64,000 nt of DNA from positions 100,844-164,843 of the forward strand of contig JAQTZV010000010.1 of NCBI GenBank assembly GCA_028687585.1. Direction: 5' to 3'. This document shows positions 27,622 through 37,026 of this stretch, piece after piece. This stretch comes from Desulfuromonadaceae bacterium (GTDB lineage Bacteria; Desulfobacterota; Desulfuromonadia; Geobacterales; Pseudopelobacteraceae). The notes below the pieces were generated by a model that had not been told where the DNA came from, did no database searches, and saw only the letters and a list, made by a program, of their open reading frames with translations. The position numbers were made by a program, and so were the translations under genes. Position 1 is the first letter of the stretch, and every line of letters starts with the position of its first letter.

Positions 27622-28617
27622 TTATCCCGCCATCCCTGCAGCCATCCTGATTGCCGCAAGCAGGCTCTTTTCTGAAGCTTTCCCCGTGCCTGCCAGGTTA
27701 TAGGCGGTACCGTGGTCAACAGAAGTACGGACAATCGGCAGCCCAAGAGTAATATTTACTCCGTCGTCGAAGTGCAGCATTTTGAGCGGGATCAACCCCT
27801 GGTCGTGGTACATGGCGACCACGCCGTCATAGCCCCCCTGTTGGGCAAAGTGGAACAGGGTGTCTGCTGACAACGGTCCTTCGACAGTATACCCTTCCCG
27901 CCGGGCAGCTTCGACGGCCGGCTCAATAAACTCTGTCTCCTCCATACCGAACTTTCCCGCTTCGCCGCAATGCGGGTTGAGAGCAAGTACCGCCAGTTTT
28001 GGCGCTTTCTTTCCGGTGAGGCGCGAGACTCCTTCCGCAGTGATGCGAATCGTCTTGAGAACCTGCTCGAACGTGATGAGTCGCGGAACATCTGCCAGAG
28101 CTTCGTGAATGGTCACAAGGCTGACCCGCAAAAGGTCTCCAGCCAGCATCATGACAAAATCATCCGTACCGCATAACGCTGCCAGCAGTTCTGTATGGCC
28201 GGGGTAGTCGTGGCCGGCCTGATGCATGGCTTCTTTGCTTATTGGGGCAGTCACCATGGCAGAGACATGGCCATCAAGGCAGAGATGGGCCGCATGACAG
28301 ATATAGCGATAGACCGCGTCACCAGCGGCAACTGATGGGGCGCCATAGGTGATGTCCGCTTCTGTCAGGCGTGAGAGCGCGAGGAGTGGAATACACTGCT
28401 TCTCGGCTTTCCGTGCATCTTCAACTGTTATTATTTCCTGAATTTTCTGAGACGAGGCGCATACCGCAACTGCTCGTTCGAGCGCCAACCGGTCGCCAAT
28501 CACCACGGGCACGCAGAGTGCCACGATCTCTGGCCTTTGCAGCGCTTTTATGATGATCTCCGGCCCGATGCCGCACGGGTCACCCATGGTAATGGCAATT
28601 ACGGGGAGATTCGGCAT
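27622..28617 (-). CDS. pdxA: 4-hydroxythreonine-4-phosphate dehydrogenase
   Basis: This 331-residue protein begins IAITMGDPCGIGPEI, the PdxA signature. It has APISKEAMHQAGHDYPGHTELLA with metal-binding His, NPHCGE and YHDQGLIPLK. It oxidises 4-phosphohydroxythreonine in pyridoxal-phosphate synthesis. ATG 28617 lies 11 bases after AAGGAGGT, which is itself inside the last codons of cbiG, so the two are coupled. Confidence 0.93.
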   Translation of the reverse strand: MPNLPVIAITMGDPCGIGPEIIIKALQRPEIVALCVPVVIGDRLALERAVAVCASSQKIQEIITVEDARKAEKQCIPLLALSRLTEADITYGAPSVAAGDAVYRYICHAAHLCLDGHVSAMVTAPISKEAMHQAGHDYPGHTELLAALCGTDDFVMMLAGDLLRVSLVTIHEALADVPRLITFEQVLKTIRITAEGVSRLTGKKAPKLAVLALNPHCGEAGKFGMEETEFIEPAVEAARREGYTVEGPLSADTLFHFAQQGGYDGVVAMYHDQGLIPLKMLHFDDGVNITLGLPIVRTSVDHGTAYNLAGTGKASEKSLLAAIRMAAGMAG

Positions 28618-28624
28618 ATCCAGT

Positions 28625-29707
28625 TTACACCTCCTTAAGCTCAGCAACTGCCAGGGTGACATTTCCTGACTTGACTTTTTTCACCAACAACACTCCTCCA
28701 CAGGAGGCCAAGATTGCCGCAGGTTCAGCAACTCCGGCGACACCTACCGCAGCCAGGGCATGTTCCGAAGGTGGTGAGGGGAAGGAAACCTGGCACAGTT
28801 CGGTACTTTCAAAACAGTGCAGCGGGACGCCCAGACGCGCAGCAAAAGCTATAAGCCCCGCTTCATCACGCTTGGCCGCTACCGAAGCAACAGAGCAGAC
28901 ACTTTTCAGAGAGAGGCACAAATATTTGAAGTGACGGGTGACAAACGCTTCGATCTCATCAACCGGTGTGCCGCGATTACAACCGATGCCGAGCACGAGG
29001 TTGCGGGGGCGGAGGATAAGCAGTTTTTCCGGAGAGACCTGCAGTGGCAGGTGCTGATTGGTGACGAACAAAAAACCGTGTGCGGAGCTTGCAGCAGCCT
29101 CGGCAAAAGTGTCATAAAAGGTGATTCTGCCCCGGTCACGCAGCCAGATTCGGGCCTGCCCGGTCCGGTCAACGACAGCGATCTCTTCATTATCAAGCAG
29201 CAACGAGTTAAGTGTCTTGACCCGGCTGATATCGTCAATAAGCCACCCCTGCTCTTTGGCCAACATGTCAAAGGACGGTAGATTATTGGTATCGGTGGCG
29301 GTAGTGATGACGGCTTGGGCTCCGGTTGTAAAGGCGCAGCGTTCAGTTAGTTCGTTAGCACCGCCAAGGTGACCGGAAAGGAGCGAAATGGCGAATCTGC
29401 CGGCATCGTCTATAACCACGACTGCAGGGTCCGTCTCCTTCGACTCAAGCAGCGGTGCGATCATCCGCACCACAATACCGGTTGCCATGATCAGCACGAA
29501 ACCATCATACCTTTTCCAGAGAGAGGCAATCAGGGTTCTCAGTTCGTGTGGTTCAAAATGAGTCCACCGGTTAACGGCCTGATCAGCATAGCGGGCAGAT
29601 ACATAAAGCTGAAACCCGGGACAGTCTCTGCATAACATCCCGCCTATCCGGGCGCCCCCCCTGGTTATAGCGACAACTGCGATGCGCTGTTCAGGCAACG
29701 TGCACAT
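28625..29707 (-). CDS. cbiG: cobalamin biosynthesis protein CbiG
   Basis: This is a protein of about 360 residues. It has the CbiG N-terminal region (MATGIVVRMIAPLLESKETDPAVVVIDDAGRFAISLLSGHLGGANELT) and the C-terminal CbiG/CobE domain (NLVLGIGCNRGTPVDEI, EAGLIAFAARLGVPLHCF). CbiG opens the delta-lactone of cobalt-precorrin-5A in the anaerobic pathway. ATG 29707 overlaps the end of cobM by 17 bases. This start is chosen because the family begins close to IAVVAITRGG. Confidence 0.92.
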   Translation of the reverse strand: MCTLPEQRIAVVAITRGGARIGGMLCRDCPGFQLYVSARYADQAVNRWTHFEPHELRTLIASLWKRYDGFVLIMATGIVVRMIAPLLESKETDPAVVVIDDAGRFAISLLSGHLGGANELTERCAFTTGAQAVITTATDTNNLPSFDMLAKEQGWLIDDISRVKTLNSLLLDNEEIAVVDRTGQARIWLRDRGRITFYDTFAEAAASSAHGFLFVTNQHLPLQVSPEKLLILRPRNLVLGIGCNRGTPVDEIEAFVTRHFKYLCLSLKSVCSVASVAAKRDEAGLIAFAARLGVPLHCFESTELCQVSFPSPPSEHALAAVGVAGVAEPAAILASCGGVLLVKKVKSGNVTLAVAELKEV

Positions 29708-30470
29708 CCCGAAAACCGTGCGAAAACCCGCTGTCGTATAACAGTGATTTTGCTTTGAGTCCTTCACGGCGGGCGGCCAATACATCACCGACGATAATAA
29801 GAGCCTGTCTGTCGATCCCCGCCTGATGCACTTTTTCGGCAAGCTCTGCCAGATTACATTGAATTATCTGTTCATCTTCCCATGAGGCCCTGCAGACAAC
29901 CGCCGCAGGGGTAGCCGTCGTATAGGCGCCTTGCAGCAACTGGTCAACAACCTTTTCAACCATGCCGACGGAAAGGTAGATCACCATCGTGGCGCCAAGT
30001 CGGGCAATTGCACTCAACTGCTCCCGTTCCGGCACGGGAGTACGACCTTCGATACGCGTAATAATGACTGTCTGGGAAACCTCCGGCAGAGTCAGCTCCT
30101 GCTTGAGCGCCGCCGCTGCTGCAAAAGCGCTTGTTACGCCCGGCACGACCTGATAGTCGATCTCGAGTTGGTCAAGTGCATCCATCTGCTCCTGAATGGC
30201 ACCATATATTGACGGGTCACCGGTATGCAACCGGACGACGCTGCGCCCTGACGCAACGGCATCCATCATAACAGCAATAACCTCAGTCAGTGTCATTCCG
30301 GCAGAATCAAAGATATCGGCCCGCACTGCGTAGAGCTGGACAAGTTTCCGGTCCACCAGGCTCCCGGCAAATATGACGACATCAGCATGACGCAAGAGCC
30401 GTGCTCCTCTGATAGTTATCAGGTCAGCGGCCCCTGGTCCAGCTCCTACAAATGATATTCTGGCTGCCAT
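29691..30470 (-). CDS. cobM: precorrin-4 C11-methyltransferase
   Basis: This 259-residue tetrapyrrole methylase has the N-terminal SFVGAGPGAADLITIRG, VVRLHTGDPSIYGA and VVPGVTSAFAAAAAL motifs. It is the CobM/CbiF enzyme that methylates C11 of (cobalt-)precorrin-4. It is the first gene of the reverse-strand operon. No cobalamin riboswitch is visible in the short leader. The other cobalamin genes must lie outside the window. Confidence 0.93.
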   Translation of the reverse strand: MAARISFVGAGPGAADLITIRGARLLRHADVVIFAGSLVDRKLVQLYAVRADIFDSAGMTLTEVIAVMMDAVASGRSVVRLHTGDPSIYGAIQEQMDALDQLEIDYQVVPGVTSAFAAAAALKQELTLPEVSQTVIITRIEGRTPVPEREQLSAIARLGATMVIYLSVGMVEKVVDQLLQGAYTTATPAAVVCRASWEDEQIIQCNLAELAEKVHQAGIDRQALIIVGDVLAARREGLKAKSLLYDSGFSHGFRDVHVA

Positions 30471-30513
30471 CTGTTCTCCGTCAATTCATTATTTCAACTG
30501 AAATGTTTTGTTT

Positions 30514-30542
30514 CTTGTAGTAGTAAAGCGCTTGCATGTCAA
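30514..30542 (-). promoter_or_regulatory. promoter candidate for the cobM operon
   Basis: On the reverse strand TTGACA (30542-30537), a 17-base spacer and TACAAG (30519-30514). The leader is about 40 bases. Confidence 0.5.
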
Positions 30543-30558
30543 GTTTGCGCGGCTGAAA

Positions 30559-30587
30559 TTGCACTTCCAAACAACGATAAGTATGAT
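30559..30587 (+). promoter_or_regulatory. promoter candidate for the OmpA-like gene
   Basis: TTGCAC at 30559-30564, a 17-base spacer and TATGAT at 30582-30587, 40 bases before the ATG. The divergent cobM promoter lies immediately to the left. Confidence 0.6.
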
Positions 30588-30626
30588 ATAACCCTAAGTA
30601 CAGATATCCACACAGGAGGTTGGACC

Positions 30627-31469
30627 ATGATCAAACGTTTACTGTTTTTTGCCGTTGCCGGCCTGCTTATGTTGTCTGCAAGCGGCTGTCTGGTTGCGGA
30701 AAGTACCTACGTGAAAAAGGTTGAGGAGGCCGACGGCCTGTCGAAAGAGCTTTCCGAGCTGCAGTTGACTCACAAAAAACTTGTCCTGGAAAACAGCGCG
30801 CTGAAAAGCCGTTTTAACCGCCTCACTGAAGATGCTGCCGTTTTGACGGATGACAAAAAGCAGCTGGAGGGGCTTCTTAAAGCAAAATCAGACGTATTGT
30901 CTAAAAACATCAGCGAAATGCGCCAACAGGTTGCGGAGCTGAAAGTTGAAAACAGTAAATTAAACGATGATATTTCCGAACTCCAGAAGGCCAAAGAGGA
31001 AAAGGTTAAAGAGGTCAGTGGGACATATGAACAGTTGCTTGCCAACATGAAGAGCGAGATAGCCCAAGGGCAGGTTACCATTTCAGAGCTCAAGGGCAAG
31101 TTGACGGTAAATATGGAGGCTGCCATCCTGTTTGATTCCGGCAAAGCCGATGTCAAGCCGGAGGGACTCGATATTCTGGGCAAGATGGTTGAAACATTGA
31201 AAAATGTCAAAGATAAAGCAATTCGGATCGAGGGGCATACTGACAACGTACAAATTGCAGGTGCTCTTTCTCGAACATTTCCGACCAACTGGGAACTATC
31301 TGCCGCCCGGGCCATCAACGTATCCAAATACTTACAGGAGCAGGGTATTGATCCTGGCAATCTGTCGGCAGCAGCTTTTGCCGAACATAAACCGGTTGCA
31401 GACAACGGTACGAAAGAAGGGCGAGCCAAGAATCGTCGCATTGAAATAACGCTGGTAGCAAAGGACTGA
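30627..31469 (+). CDS. OmpA-family lipoprotein with coiled coil
   Basis: This 280-residue protein has a lipoprotein signal (LLMLSASGC, lipobox Cys at about residue 21) and a long coiled coil (about 30-165). It ends with a C-terminal OmpA peptidoglycan-binding domain (ILFDSGKADVKPEGLDIL, RIEGHTDNVQI, NWELSAARAINVSKYL, NRRIEITL). It probably links the outer membrane to the wall. CAGGAGG precedes the ATG. The Smr gene follows after three bases. Confidence 0.92.
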   Translation: MIKRLLFFAVAGLLMLSASGCLVAESTYVKKVEEADGLSKELSELQLTHKKLVLENSALKSRFNRLTEDAAVLTDDKKQLEGLLKAKSDVLSKNISEMRQQVAELKVENSKLNDDISELQKAKEEKVKEVSGTYEQLLANMKSEIAQGQVTISELKGKLTVNMEAAILFDSGKADVKPEGLDILGKMVETLKNVKDKAIRIEGHTDNVQIAGALSRTFPTNWELSAARAINVSKYLQEQGIDPGNLSAAAFAEHKPVADNGTKEGRAKNRRIEITLVAKD

Positions 31470-31472
31470 CGT

Positions 31473-32177
31473 GTGGCAAAAAAACGACCGCAACACCATG
31501 CACCCAAACCAAAAGAGTTTCATGTCACCCCGTTTGGCGCTCTGAAAGGAGTCGCCGTTTCTGAAATTGAGCCGGCACAACCACCGCAACCTGCGGCACA
31601 AAAAACGCTGGAGACGTTTGATGAAGGGGTAGACCTGTTCCTTCAGGCGGTGGAGGGTGTGCGCCCTTTCCAGCCATCCCCCGCCAAACCGGTTCGAGAG
31701 CATCCTCACCTCGTGCAGCAAGCAGCCAGAAAAAAAGGAGAAAAACTTCTTCCTGCTATTGAAGAGAGCGCTTTTCTTGAGGAGATTGACCGACTGAAGC
31801 TGGATACAAAATTTTCAAATTCTCTCCCTGATGACGGCGAGCTTCAGCCGCTGGCCGGTAATCGTCTTCGGCAGGTAAAGCGTGGCGTTATTTCCGTCAG
31901 CCATCAACTGGACCTCCATGGCCTGAAACGAGAGGAGGCGTTGGAGGCATTGCCCGGTTTTCTACACTCCGCCCGGAAGAAGGGTCAAAAAGCGGTTCTG
32001 ATCATCACCGGAAAAGGAAATCACTCTCTTGAAGAACCGGTGCTTCACCAGGCTGTAGCTTCATGGCTGCGCGACGCAGGGCGTACAGAGGTTCTTGAGT
32101 TTGCACCTGCTCCCCGCGAAATGGGCGGCAGTGGAGCGTATGTGGTCTTTTTGCGGCAACTCCCCCCTCCGGTATAA
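31473..32177 (+). CDS. Smr-domain protein
   Basis: This 234-residue protein starts at GTG. The N-terminal half is basic and unstructured, and an Smr domain occupies the C-terminal 90 residues: LDLHGLKREEALEAL, LIITGKGNHS and SGAYVVFLR. Stand-alone Smr domains are structure-specific or ribosome-associated endonucleases. It is co-transcribed with the OmpA-like gene. Confidence 0.88.
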   Translation: MAKKRPQHHAPKPKEFHVTPFGALKGVAVSEIEPAQPPQPAAQKTLETFDEGVDLFLQAVEGVRPFQPSPAKPVREHPHLVQQAARKKGEKLLPAIEESAFLEEIDRLKLDTKFSNSLPDDGELQPLAGNRLRQVKRGVISVSHQLDLHGLKREEALEALPGFLHSARKKGQKAVLIITGKGNHSLEEPVLHQAVASWLRDAGRTEVLEFAPAPREMGGSGAYVVFLRQLPPPV

Positions 32178-32278
32178 CATCAGTTTTACTGCATGCTCCG
32201 ACAGTCCATTGACAGCATCTTGAAGGCAAGGTATACAGAGAGCCCGTTACTCAAATTCTTGCTCTGAAAGGTGAAAAA

Positions 32279-32569
32279 ATGGTCACTCATATTGTCTTAT
32301 TCAAACTTGCCGAGCCAACCGACGAAAATATTGAAGTTACTCGAAACATGCTGTTGAGCATGGATGGAAAAATCGACCAGCTTCGCCACCTCGAAGTCGG
32401 TATCGATATGATCCGGTCGGAGCGTTCATACGACATCGCTCTTACAACCAGATTTGATTCGCTTGATGACCTGCAGTCCTATCAGGTACATCCGTATCAT
32501 GCGGGAGAAGTGATCCCGCATATGAAGGCGGTCTGTTCGGCCATCGCAGCTGTTGATTACGAAAGTTGA
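32279..32569 (+). CDS. Dabb (stress-responsive A/B barrel) protein
   Basis: This 96-residue protein has the family opening MVTHIVLFKLAE and the closing YQVHPYHAGEVIPHMKAVCSAIAAVDYE. Dabb domains form dimeric ferredoxin-like barrels with diverse roles; none is assigned here. Confidence 0.88.
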   Translation: MVTHIVLFKLAEPTDENIEVTRNMLLSMDGKIDQLRHLEVGIDMIRSERSYDIALTTRFDSLDDLQSYQVHPYHAGEVIPHMKAVCSAIAAVDYES

Positions 32570-32592
32570 CGAATTGTGTATACACTTTTAGC

Positions 32593-32621
32593 TTGACGAA
32601 ACGCTGTCGTGTGAGTAAAAT
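32593..32621 (+). promoter_or_regulatory. promoter candidate for the CoA-transferase
   Basis: TTGACG at 32593-32598, a 17-base spacer and TAAAAT at 32616-32621. The leader of about 140 bases ends in ACAGGAGGTAGG, a strong ribosome site. Confidence 0.6.
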
Positions 32622-32764
32622 CCGGTTCTCCTTTCTTCCTCGCCACTCTCTTTTGTCGTAATATGCTGTTATTATTAATGTATATCAGGACTAATTATTT
32701 TTGTTACGGCTTTCACCAGCACAGAACATGTGACTGAAAACACAAAAACAACAGGAGGTAGGAA

Positions 32765-34360
32765 ATGTCAGATTACGGTACACTGCAGGACCGCGTACGC
32801 CACAAATCGCTATTGAGCAAGGTCATGACCGCCGAGCAGACCATCCCGTTCTTCAAAGACGGAATGAATCTGGGCTGGTCGGGCTTTACGCCGGCGGGTT
32901 ATCCCAAGGTCGTACCTATTGCATTGGCGGAACATGTTGAGAAGAACAACCTGCAGGGGAAACTCAAGTTCAATCTTTTCATTGGCGCCTCCGTAGGTGC
33001 CGAGACTGAGGACCGCTGGGCCGTTAATGACATGATCGACCGCCGCTGGCCATACCAGACCGGCAAGAACATCGCCGCCGGTATCAACGAAGGGCGCATC
33101 CGCATGGGCGACAAGCACCTCTCCCTGTTTGCTCAGGATCTTGGCTATGGTTTCTACACCAAGGACACGCCAAGCGGCAAACTTGATCTGGCAATTATTG
33201 AAGTATCGGCCATAACCGAAGACGGCAGCCTGGTTCCGACTTCATCATGCGGCGTCATCCCCGAAATTCTGATGATCTGCGACAATATCATTATCGAAGT
33301 CAACACTGGCCAACCCTCCTTTGAAGGCATCCACGACTTGTTCACCCCCGGCACTCCGCCAAACCGTCAGGTATACAACATTACCAAGGCCAATTCGCGC
33401 ATCGGTGCCACCTCAATTCCGTGTGACCCGAAAAAAATTATCGCTGTTGTTGAATCCAAACTGCGTGATCAGGGTCGTGCGTTTGCCGAGCAGGACGACA
33501 CCTCCGAAGCAATCGCCAACCACATCATCGATTTCTTCACCCATGAAGTAAAAGCAGGCCGTCTTCCGGACAACCTGCTGCCGATCCAGTCAGGAGTTGG
33601 CTCCATTGCCAATGCCGTTATCGGTGGCCTGGCAAAAGGGCCGTTCTACAATCTGTCGGTTTACACCGAAGTGCTTCAGGACACCATGCTCGATCTGTTC
33701 GACTCGGGTAAACTGGACTGTGCATCTTCCTGCTCGCTCTCACTGTCCGCTTCACCAGGTTTCCCGAAATTTTTCGACAACATGGACAAATATTTCGACA
33801 AGATCACCCTGCGGCCGCTTTCCGTCTCCAATGCACCGGAACCGATCCGCCGCTTGGGTTGTATTGCCATGAACACCCCGGTTGAAATCGACATGTATGC
33901 CCATGCCAACTCGACCCTGGTCGGTGGTACCCGCATGATCAACGGCCTGGGTGGTTCCGGCGACTTCCTGCGTAATGGTTTTCTGAAGATGATGCACACA
34001 CCGTCAAGTCGTCCGAGTAAAACCGACCCGACCGGCATCTCCTGTATCGTTCCACACTGTTCGCACATTGACCACACGGAACACGACCTGGACGTTGTCA
34101 TAACCGAGCAGGGTTTGGCCGACGTACGTGGCCTCTGCCCGCGTGACCGCGCCAAGGTTATCATCGAAAAATGCGCGCATCCTGATTACAAGCCAATCCT
34201 GACGGAGTACTACGAAATGGCTTTGGCGGACTGTCTGCGCCGTAAGGTTGCTCATGAGCCGCAGTTATGGGACCGTGCTTTCAAGATGCACCTTAACCTC
34301 GAAAGAAACGGAACCATGAAGGTCAAAAACTGGGATATCAAGCTCGACCTCTGCGAATAG
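32765..34360 (+). CDS. acetyl-CoA hydrolase/transferase, succinyl-CoA:acetate CoA-transferase type
   Basis: This is a 531-residue protein. The N-terminal half has GMNLGWSGFTPAGYPKVVPIALAEH and FIGASVGAETED, and the C-terminal half has the catalytic Glu region VVITEQGLADVRGLCPRDRA near residue 448. In Geobacter such enzymes activate acetate with CoA from succinyl-CoA and so replace succinyl-CoA synthetase in acetate oxidation. That is the most likely role here. It is a monocistronic unit with a strong ribosome site and terminator, consistent with high expression. Confidence 0.9.
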   Translation: MSDYGTLQDRVRHKSLLSKVMTAEQTIPFFKDGMNLGWSGFTPAGYPKVVPIALAEHVEKNNLQGKLKFNLFIGASVGAETEDRWAVNDMIDRRWPYQTGKNIAAGINEGRIRMGDKHLSLFAQDLGYGFYTKDTPSGKLDLAIIEVSAITEDGSLVPTSSCGVIPEILMICDNIIIEVNTGQPSFEGIHDLFTPGTPPNRQVYNITKANSRIGATSIPCDPKKIIAVVESKLRDQGRAFAEQDDTSEAIANHIIDFFTHEVKAGRLPDNLLPIQSGVGSIANAVIGGLAKGPFYNLSVYTEVLQDTMLDLFDSGKLDCASSCSLSLSASPGFPKFFDNMDKYFDKITLRPLSVSNAPEPIRRLGCIAMNTPVEIDMYAHANSTLVGGTRMINGLGGSGDFLRNGFLKMMHTPSSRPSKTDPTGISCIVPHCSHIDHTEHDLDVVITEQGLADVRGLCPRDRAKVIIEKCAHPDYKPILTEYYEMALADCLRRKVAHEPQLWDRAFKMHLNLERNGTMKVKNWDIKLDLCE

Positions 34361-34388
34361 AGTACTCGGCTATCCATGCATCAAGAGA

Positions 34389-34415
34389 CCCCGTCGGGAC
34401 ACCGGCGGGGTTTTT
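34389..34415 (+). terminator. Rho-independent terminator
   Basis: CCCCG-CGG pairs with CCG-CGGGG around GACA and is followed by TTTTT, 28 bases past the CoA-transferase stop. Confidence 0.85.
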
Positions 34416-34519
34416 CCTTGGATGACTTCGTACTTGAACTTGCTACATGATTATGGTTTATATAACAGACTTAATTTGAGAGGGGAGACAAGGTAGTCAT
34501 TATTCCAATTTCAAATCAA

Positions 34520-34615
34520 AGATGCCATCAAGGCGGTGAGGATTGAGGCGACGAAGACATACATTCAGTATGTTGAGGAGCCGAAGACGAGCCAACGAAG
34601 ATGGGGCGTTGATAT
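34520..34615 (+). other. intergenic candidate structured or repeated element
   Basis: This purine-rich segment holds ACATACATTCAGTATGT (6-bp arms, 5-base loop), flanked by GAGGCGACGAAG and GAGGAGCCGAAG, which look like a near-duplicate. It lies between the terminator of the CoA-transferase and ATG 34651. It could be a leader RNA or a dispersed repeat; the sequence alone cannot say which. Confidence 0.3.
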
Positions 34616-34650
34616 GGAATTGGTATTATCCCTTCGACAGGTTGGCGAAA

Positions 34651-35370
34651 ATGTCTCAAAACGTAAGCGGATTTAAAGGTGCGGTGGCCGGACTTTCCTT
34701 GACTGATGTCATTCAGCTGAAAGGGCACAATAATTATACCGGGGCTATCTCTGTTGCGTATGGAGAACTGCAGGGCGTAATTTATTTCGCTGATGGCCAG
34801 ATTATTCATGCGGTGCAGGGTGACGAGTCGGGTGAACAAGCCATTTACGAAATCATAAAATGGCCAGGCGGTACTTTTACTATTCATCCGGAAATGACCG
34901 CGAATGCCTGCTCAATCCATTATCGTACCGATTTTCTGCTAATGGAAGCACTCCGGCGTCTTGATGAAGAAAATGCGGGGGCTCCCGTGAACAAATCTGC
35001 AGGGCCTTCTGTAATCCCCCGTCGCACCATGAGTAAAATAGCCGCCCGCTTGCAGGAAATAACGAACATTACCTATGCTGTTTTGCTCGACAAACAAGGC
35101 GCGCCGGTTCAGGACACCAGTATTGAGGCGGTAGCACTCGCAGCCAAGGGAATTTTTTTGGCCAAAATCGGCAACCAGTTCGGAGAGCTGATGGGGCTGA
35201 GCGGAATCAAGGCGGCCGCTGTCCAAACATCGAATTATCATCTCCTTATGTACGATTCCAAACAGCACTATTTGAGTATCGCAGTTAAGCCTGATTGCAC
35301 CCTTGACAATGTTGAAAGCGAGATCAAGGCAGCATTTGTACCGGGAAAGCAGGGGGGAGTCGTATCATGA
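34651..35370 (+). CDS. DUF4388 protein with C-terminal roadblock-like region
   Basis: This 239-residue protein opens with the DUF4388 domain (FKGAVAGLSLTDVIQLKGHNNYTGAISV...GVIYFADGQIIHAVQGDESGEQAIYEIIKWPGGTFTI). A roadblock/LC7-like domain follows (about 130-225, VLLDKQGAPVQDTS). These proteins accompany MglA-type small GTPases and gliding or polarity regulators in delta-proteobacteria. The longer ORF start at 34543 is rejected because it runs through the intergenic element. It is coupled to the next gene by ATGA. Confidence 0.8.
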   Translation: MSQNVSGFKGAVAGLSLTDVIQLKGHNNYTGAISVAYGELQGVIYFADGQIIHAVQGDESGEQAIYEIIKWPGGTFTIHPEMTANACSIHYRTDFLLMEALRRLDEENAGAPVNKSAGPSVIPRRTMSKIAARLQEITNITYAVLLDKQGAPVQDTSIEAVALAAKGIFLAKIGNQFGELMGLSGIKAAAVQTSNYHLLMYDSKQHYLSIAVKPDCTLDNVESEIKAAFVPGKQGGVVS

Positions 35371-36053
35371 AGGAGATTCTGCAACATGTGAACAGTGTTG
35401 ACGGAGTAATCGGCAGTGCCGTTTTCAGCAAGACAGGAGACGTACTCATCCACGCGTTTCCAGCGCTAATCGACGCAGCATCTCTAAAAAGGGCCGCTTC
35501 ATTAACGCTGGAATGTTCACACGGCTTACAAATTTCTCAAACTCTTGATCTTCTCGATTTACGCTACTCTGACGGGCGAATTCTTGTTAAATCGTTCTCA
35601 GGGGCCTTACTTTTTCTGCTCTGTGCAAACAGTATCAATCTGCAAGTTCTATCAATAACGCTTAACCTCGCTATAAAAAAGCTGGAAGCTAAACTTTCAA
35701 ACGTGTCCCCTGTCGCAGAGCAGCCGACTACCGTTGAAAATACAGACTCAAAGGACGGCCTGCTACGAATGAGTATCAGCCATCTGGCAAACAAACAGGC
35801 CAGCGCCAGCTTTGATTCTCTTGGAATGATTGCAGTCAGCCAAATTACCTCTCAATATATTGCCGATTTTTACAAAACACCCTTCAAAAAACTCACCCTG
35901 ACAAATATCTCCGCAGGTACGAGTGGCACCTTTCCGGTCATGGTTATGAAAGATATGGACAAGCAATATGACGGTACTGTTGTCGTCGGCCCTGGGATCG
36001 AGAAAAAGCTCAAAGTGAGTGAAGCGGATAAGGTAGAAGTAACGATCGGATAA
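35367..36053 (+). CDS. roadblock/LC7-like protein
   Basis: This 228-residue protein has a roadblock-type N-terminal half (ILQHVNSVDGVIGSAVFSKTGDVLIHAFP...) and a separate C-terminal half of unknown fold (SLGMIAVSQITSQYIADFYKTPFKKLTLTN). It is translationally coupled to the DUF4388 gene, so the two products probably act together. No catalytic motif is visible. Confidence 0.7.
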   Translation: MKEILQHVNSVDGVIGSAVFSKTGDVLIHAFPALIDAASLKRAASLTLECSHGLQISQTLDLLDLRYSDGRILVKSFSGALLFLLCANSINLQVLSITLNLAIKKLEAKLSNVSPVAEQPTTVENTDSKDGLLRMSISHLANKQASASFDSLGMIAVSQITSQYIADFYKTPFKKLTLTNISAGTSGTFPVMVMKDMDKQYDGTVVVGPGIEKKLKVSEADKVEVTIG

Positions 36054-36085
36054 TTCAATTTAAATTCGTATCCGTCTGCTTTTGG

Positions 36086-36119
36086 AGCGGAGAATGAGGT
36101 GACTTATTCCCCGCTTTTT
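36086..36119 (+). terminator. terminator overlapping the xerC stop
   Basis: The arms AGCGGAGAAT (36086-36095) and ATTCCCCGCT (36106-36115) pair with one mismatch and are followed by TTTTT. The last codons of the reverse-strand xerC lie inside the right arm. Confidence 0.65.
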
Positions 36120-37009
36120 GTATGGGCCTTGGGATGAGACTTGTCGTAGACCTCCATCAAGCGGTCAATGCTGACGTGAGTGTATTTCTGGGTAGTGGAG
36201 AGAGACGCGTGACCGAGCAGCTCCTGAATTGCGCGCAGATCAGCGCCCCCTTCAAGCATGTGGGTAGCGAACGTATGCCTGAGCGTATGCGGCGAGATTC
36301 TTTTGAAAGCAGCAATCCTCATAACATGGGTGTCGACGACACGCGCCACACTACGACGGTTGATTCTATCTCCTCTGGTGTTGAGAAAAAGAGCCCCGGA
36401 AGCCGGGTCACCTTCCCGTTCCCCAAGATACCCCCTCATCGCCTCCAAGGCGCGGCTGCCGACCGGAACGATACGCTCCTTCCCCCCCTTACCGGTCACC
36501 CTGACCATACCGGCCACCAGATCAAGCTCGCCGATATTGAGGCCCGTTAGCTCTGAAACACGGAGACCGCTTGAGTAGAGAAGCTCTAACATAGCCCGGT
36601 CGCGGAGGGCGAATTTCCGCTCTGCACCCGGCGCCTCCATCAGAGCGGTGGTTTGGTCAATATCGAGATGAAACGGGAGGCGTTGTTCTTTCTTGGGTGT
36701 CGCTATCAGTTCGGCAGGATTCCTGGCAAGTATGCCTCGACGCACCAGAAAACGGAAAAAAGAGCGAATTGCGGCCAGTTTGCGACCAATGGAACTTTTC
36801 TTACTATCCTTTGACAACCCCGCCAAATAGCGCCTGAGGAACAGATGGTCGACATCATCTGCAGAAACGCTTCCCCCCTTCTCTTTCACGGCGAAGCTCA
36901 ACAGCTGCGCCAAGTCGCTACTATAGGCCAGCGAAGTATGCGGGGAGACCGCACGCTCCGTCTGGAGATAGTCTGTAAACTGTTGTATCTGCTGCACCAA
37001 TGGAGTCAT
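36104..37009 (-). CDS. xerC: chromosome-dimer-type tyrosine recombinase
   Basis: This 301-residue protein has an N-terminal SAM-like DNA-binding domain. The catalytic domain carries SGLRVSEL (Arg), [11 protein letters not shown] (Lys), [10 protein letters not shown] (His/Arg), LGHAS (His) and TQKYTHV (Tyr), the complete set. XerC with XerD resolves chromosome dimers at dif. The length and lack of mobile neighbours fit the housekeeping XerC. Confidence 0.92.
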   Translation of the reverse strand: MTPLVQQIQQFTDYLQTERAVSPHTSLAYSSDLAQLLSFAVKEKGGSVSADDVDHLFLRRYLAGLSKDSKKSSIGRKLAAIRSFFRFLVRRGILARNPAELIATPKKEQRLPFHLDIDQTTALMEAPGAERKFALRDRAMLELLYSSGLRVSELTGLNIGELDLVAGMVRVTGKGGKERIVPVGSRALEAMRGYLGEREGDPASGALFLNTRGDRINRRSVARVVDTHVMRIAAFKRISPHTLRHTFATHMLEGGADLRAIQELLGHASLSTTQKYTHVSIDRLMEVYDKSHPKAHTKSGE

Positions 37010-37026
37010 GATTGAATATCTTCGAA

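Noticed and set aside
30471..30513. Cobalamin riboswitch before cobM
   Set aside because: The leader is too short and no B12-box is present.
30770..31507. Reverse-strand frame of 245 codons
   Set aside because: It is the antisense shadow of the OmpA-like lipoprotein gene; low-complexity Ser/Leu composition.
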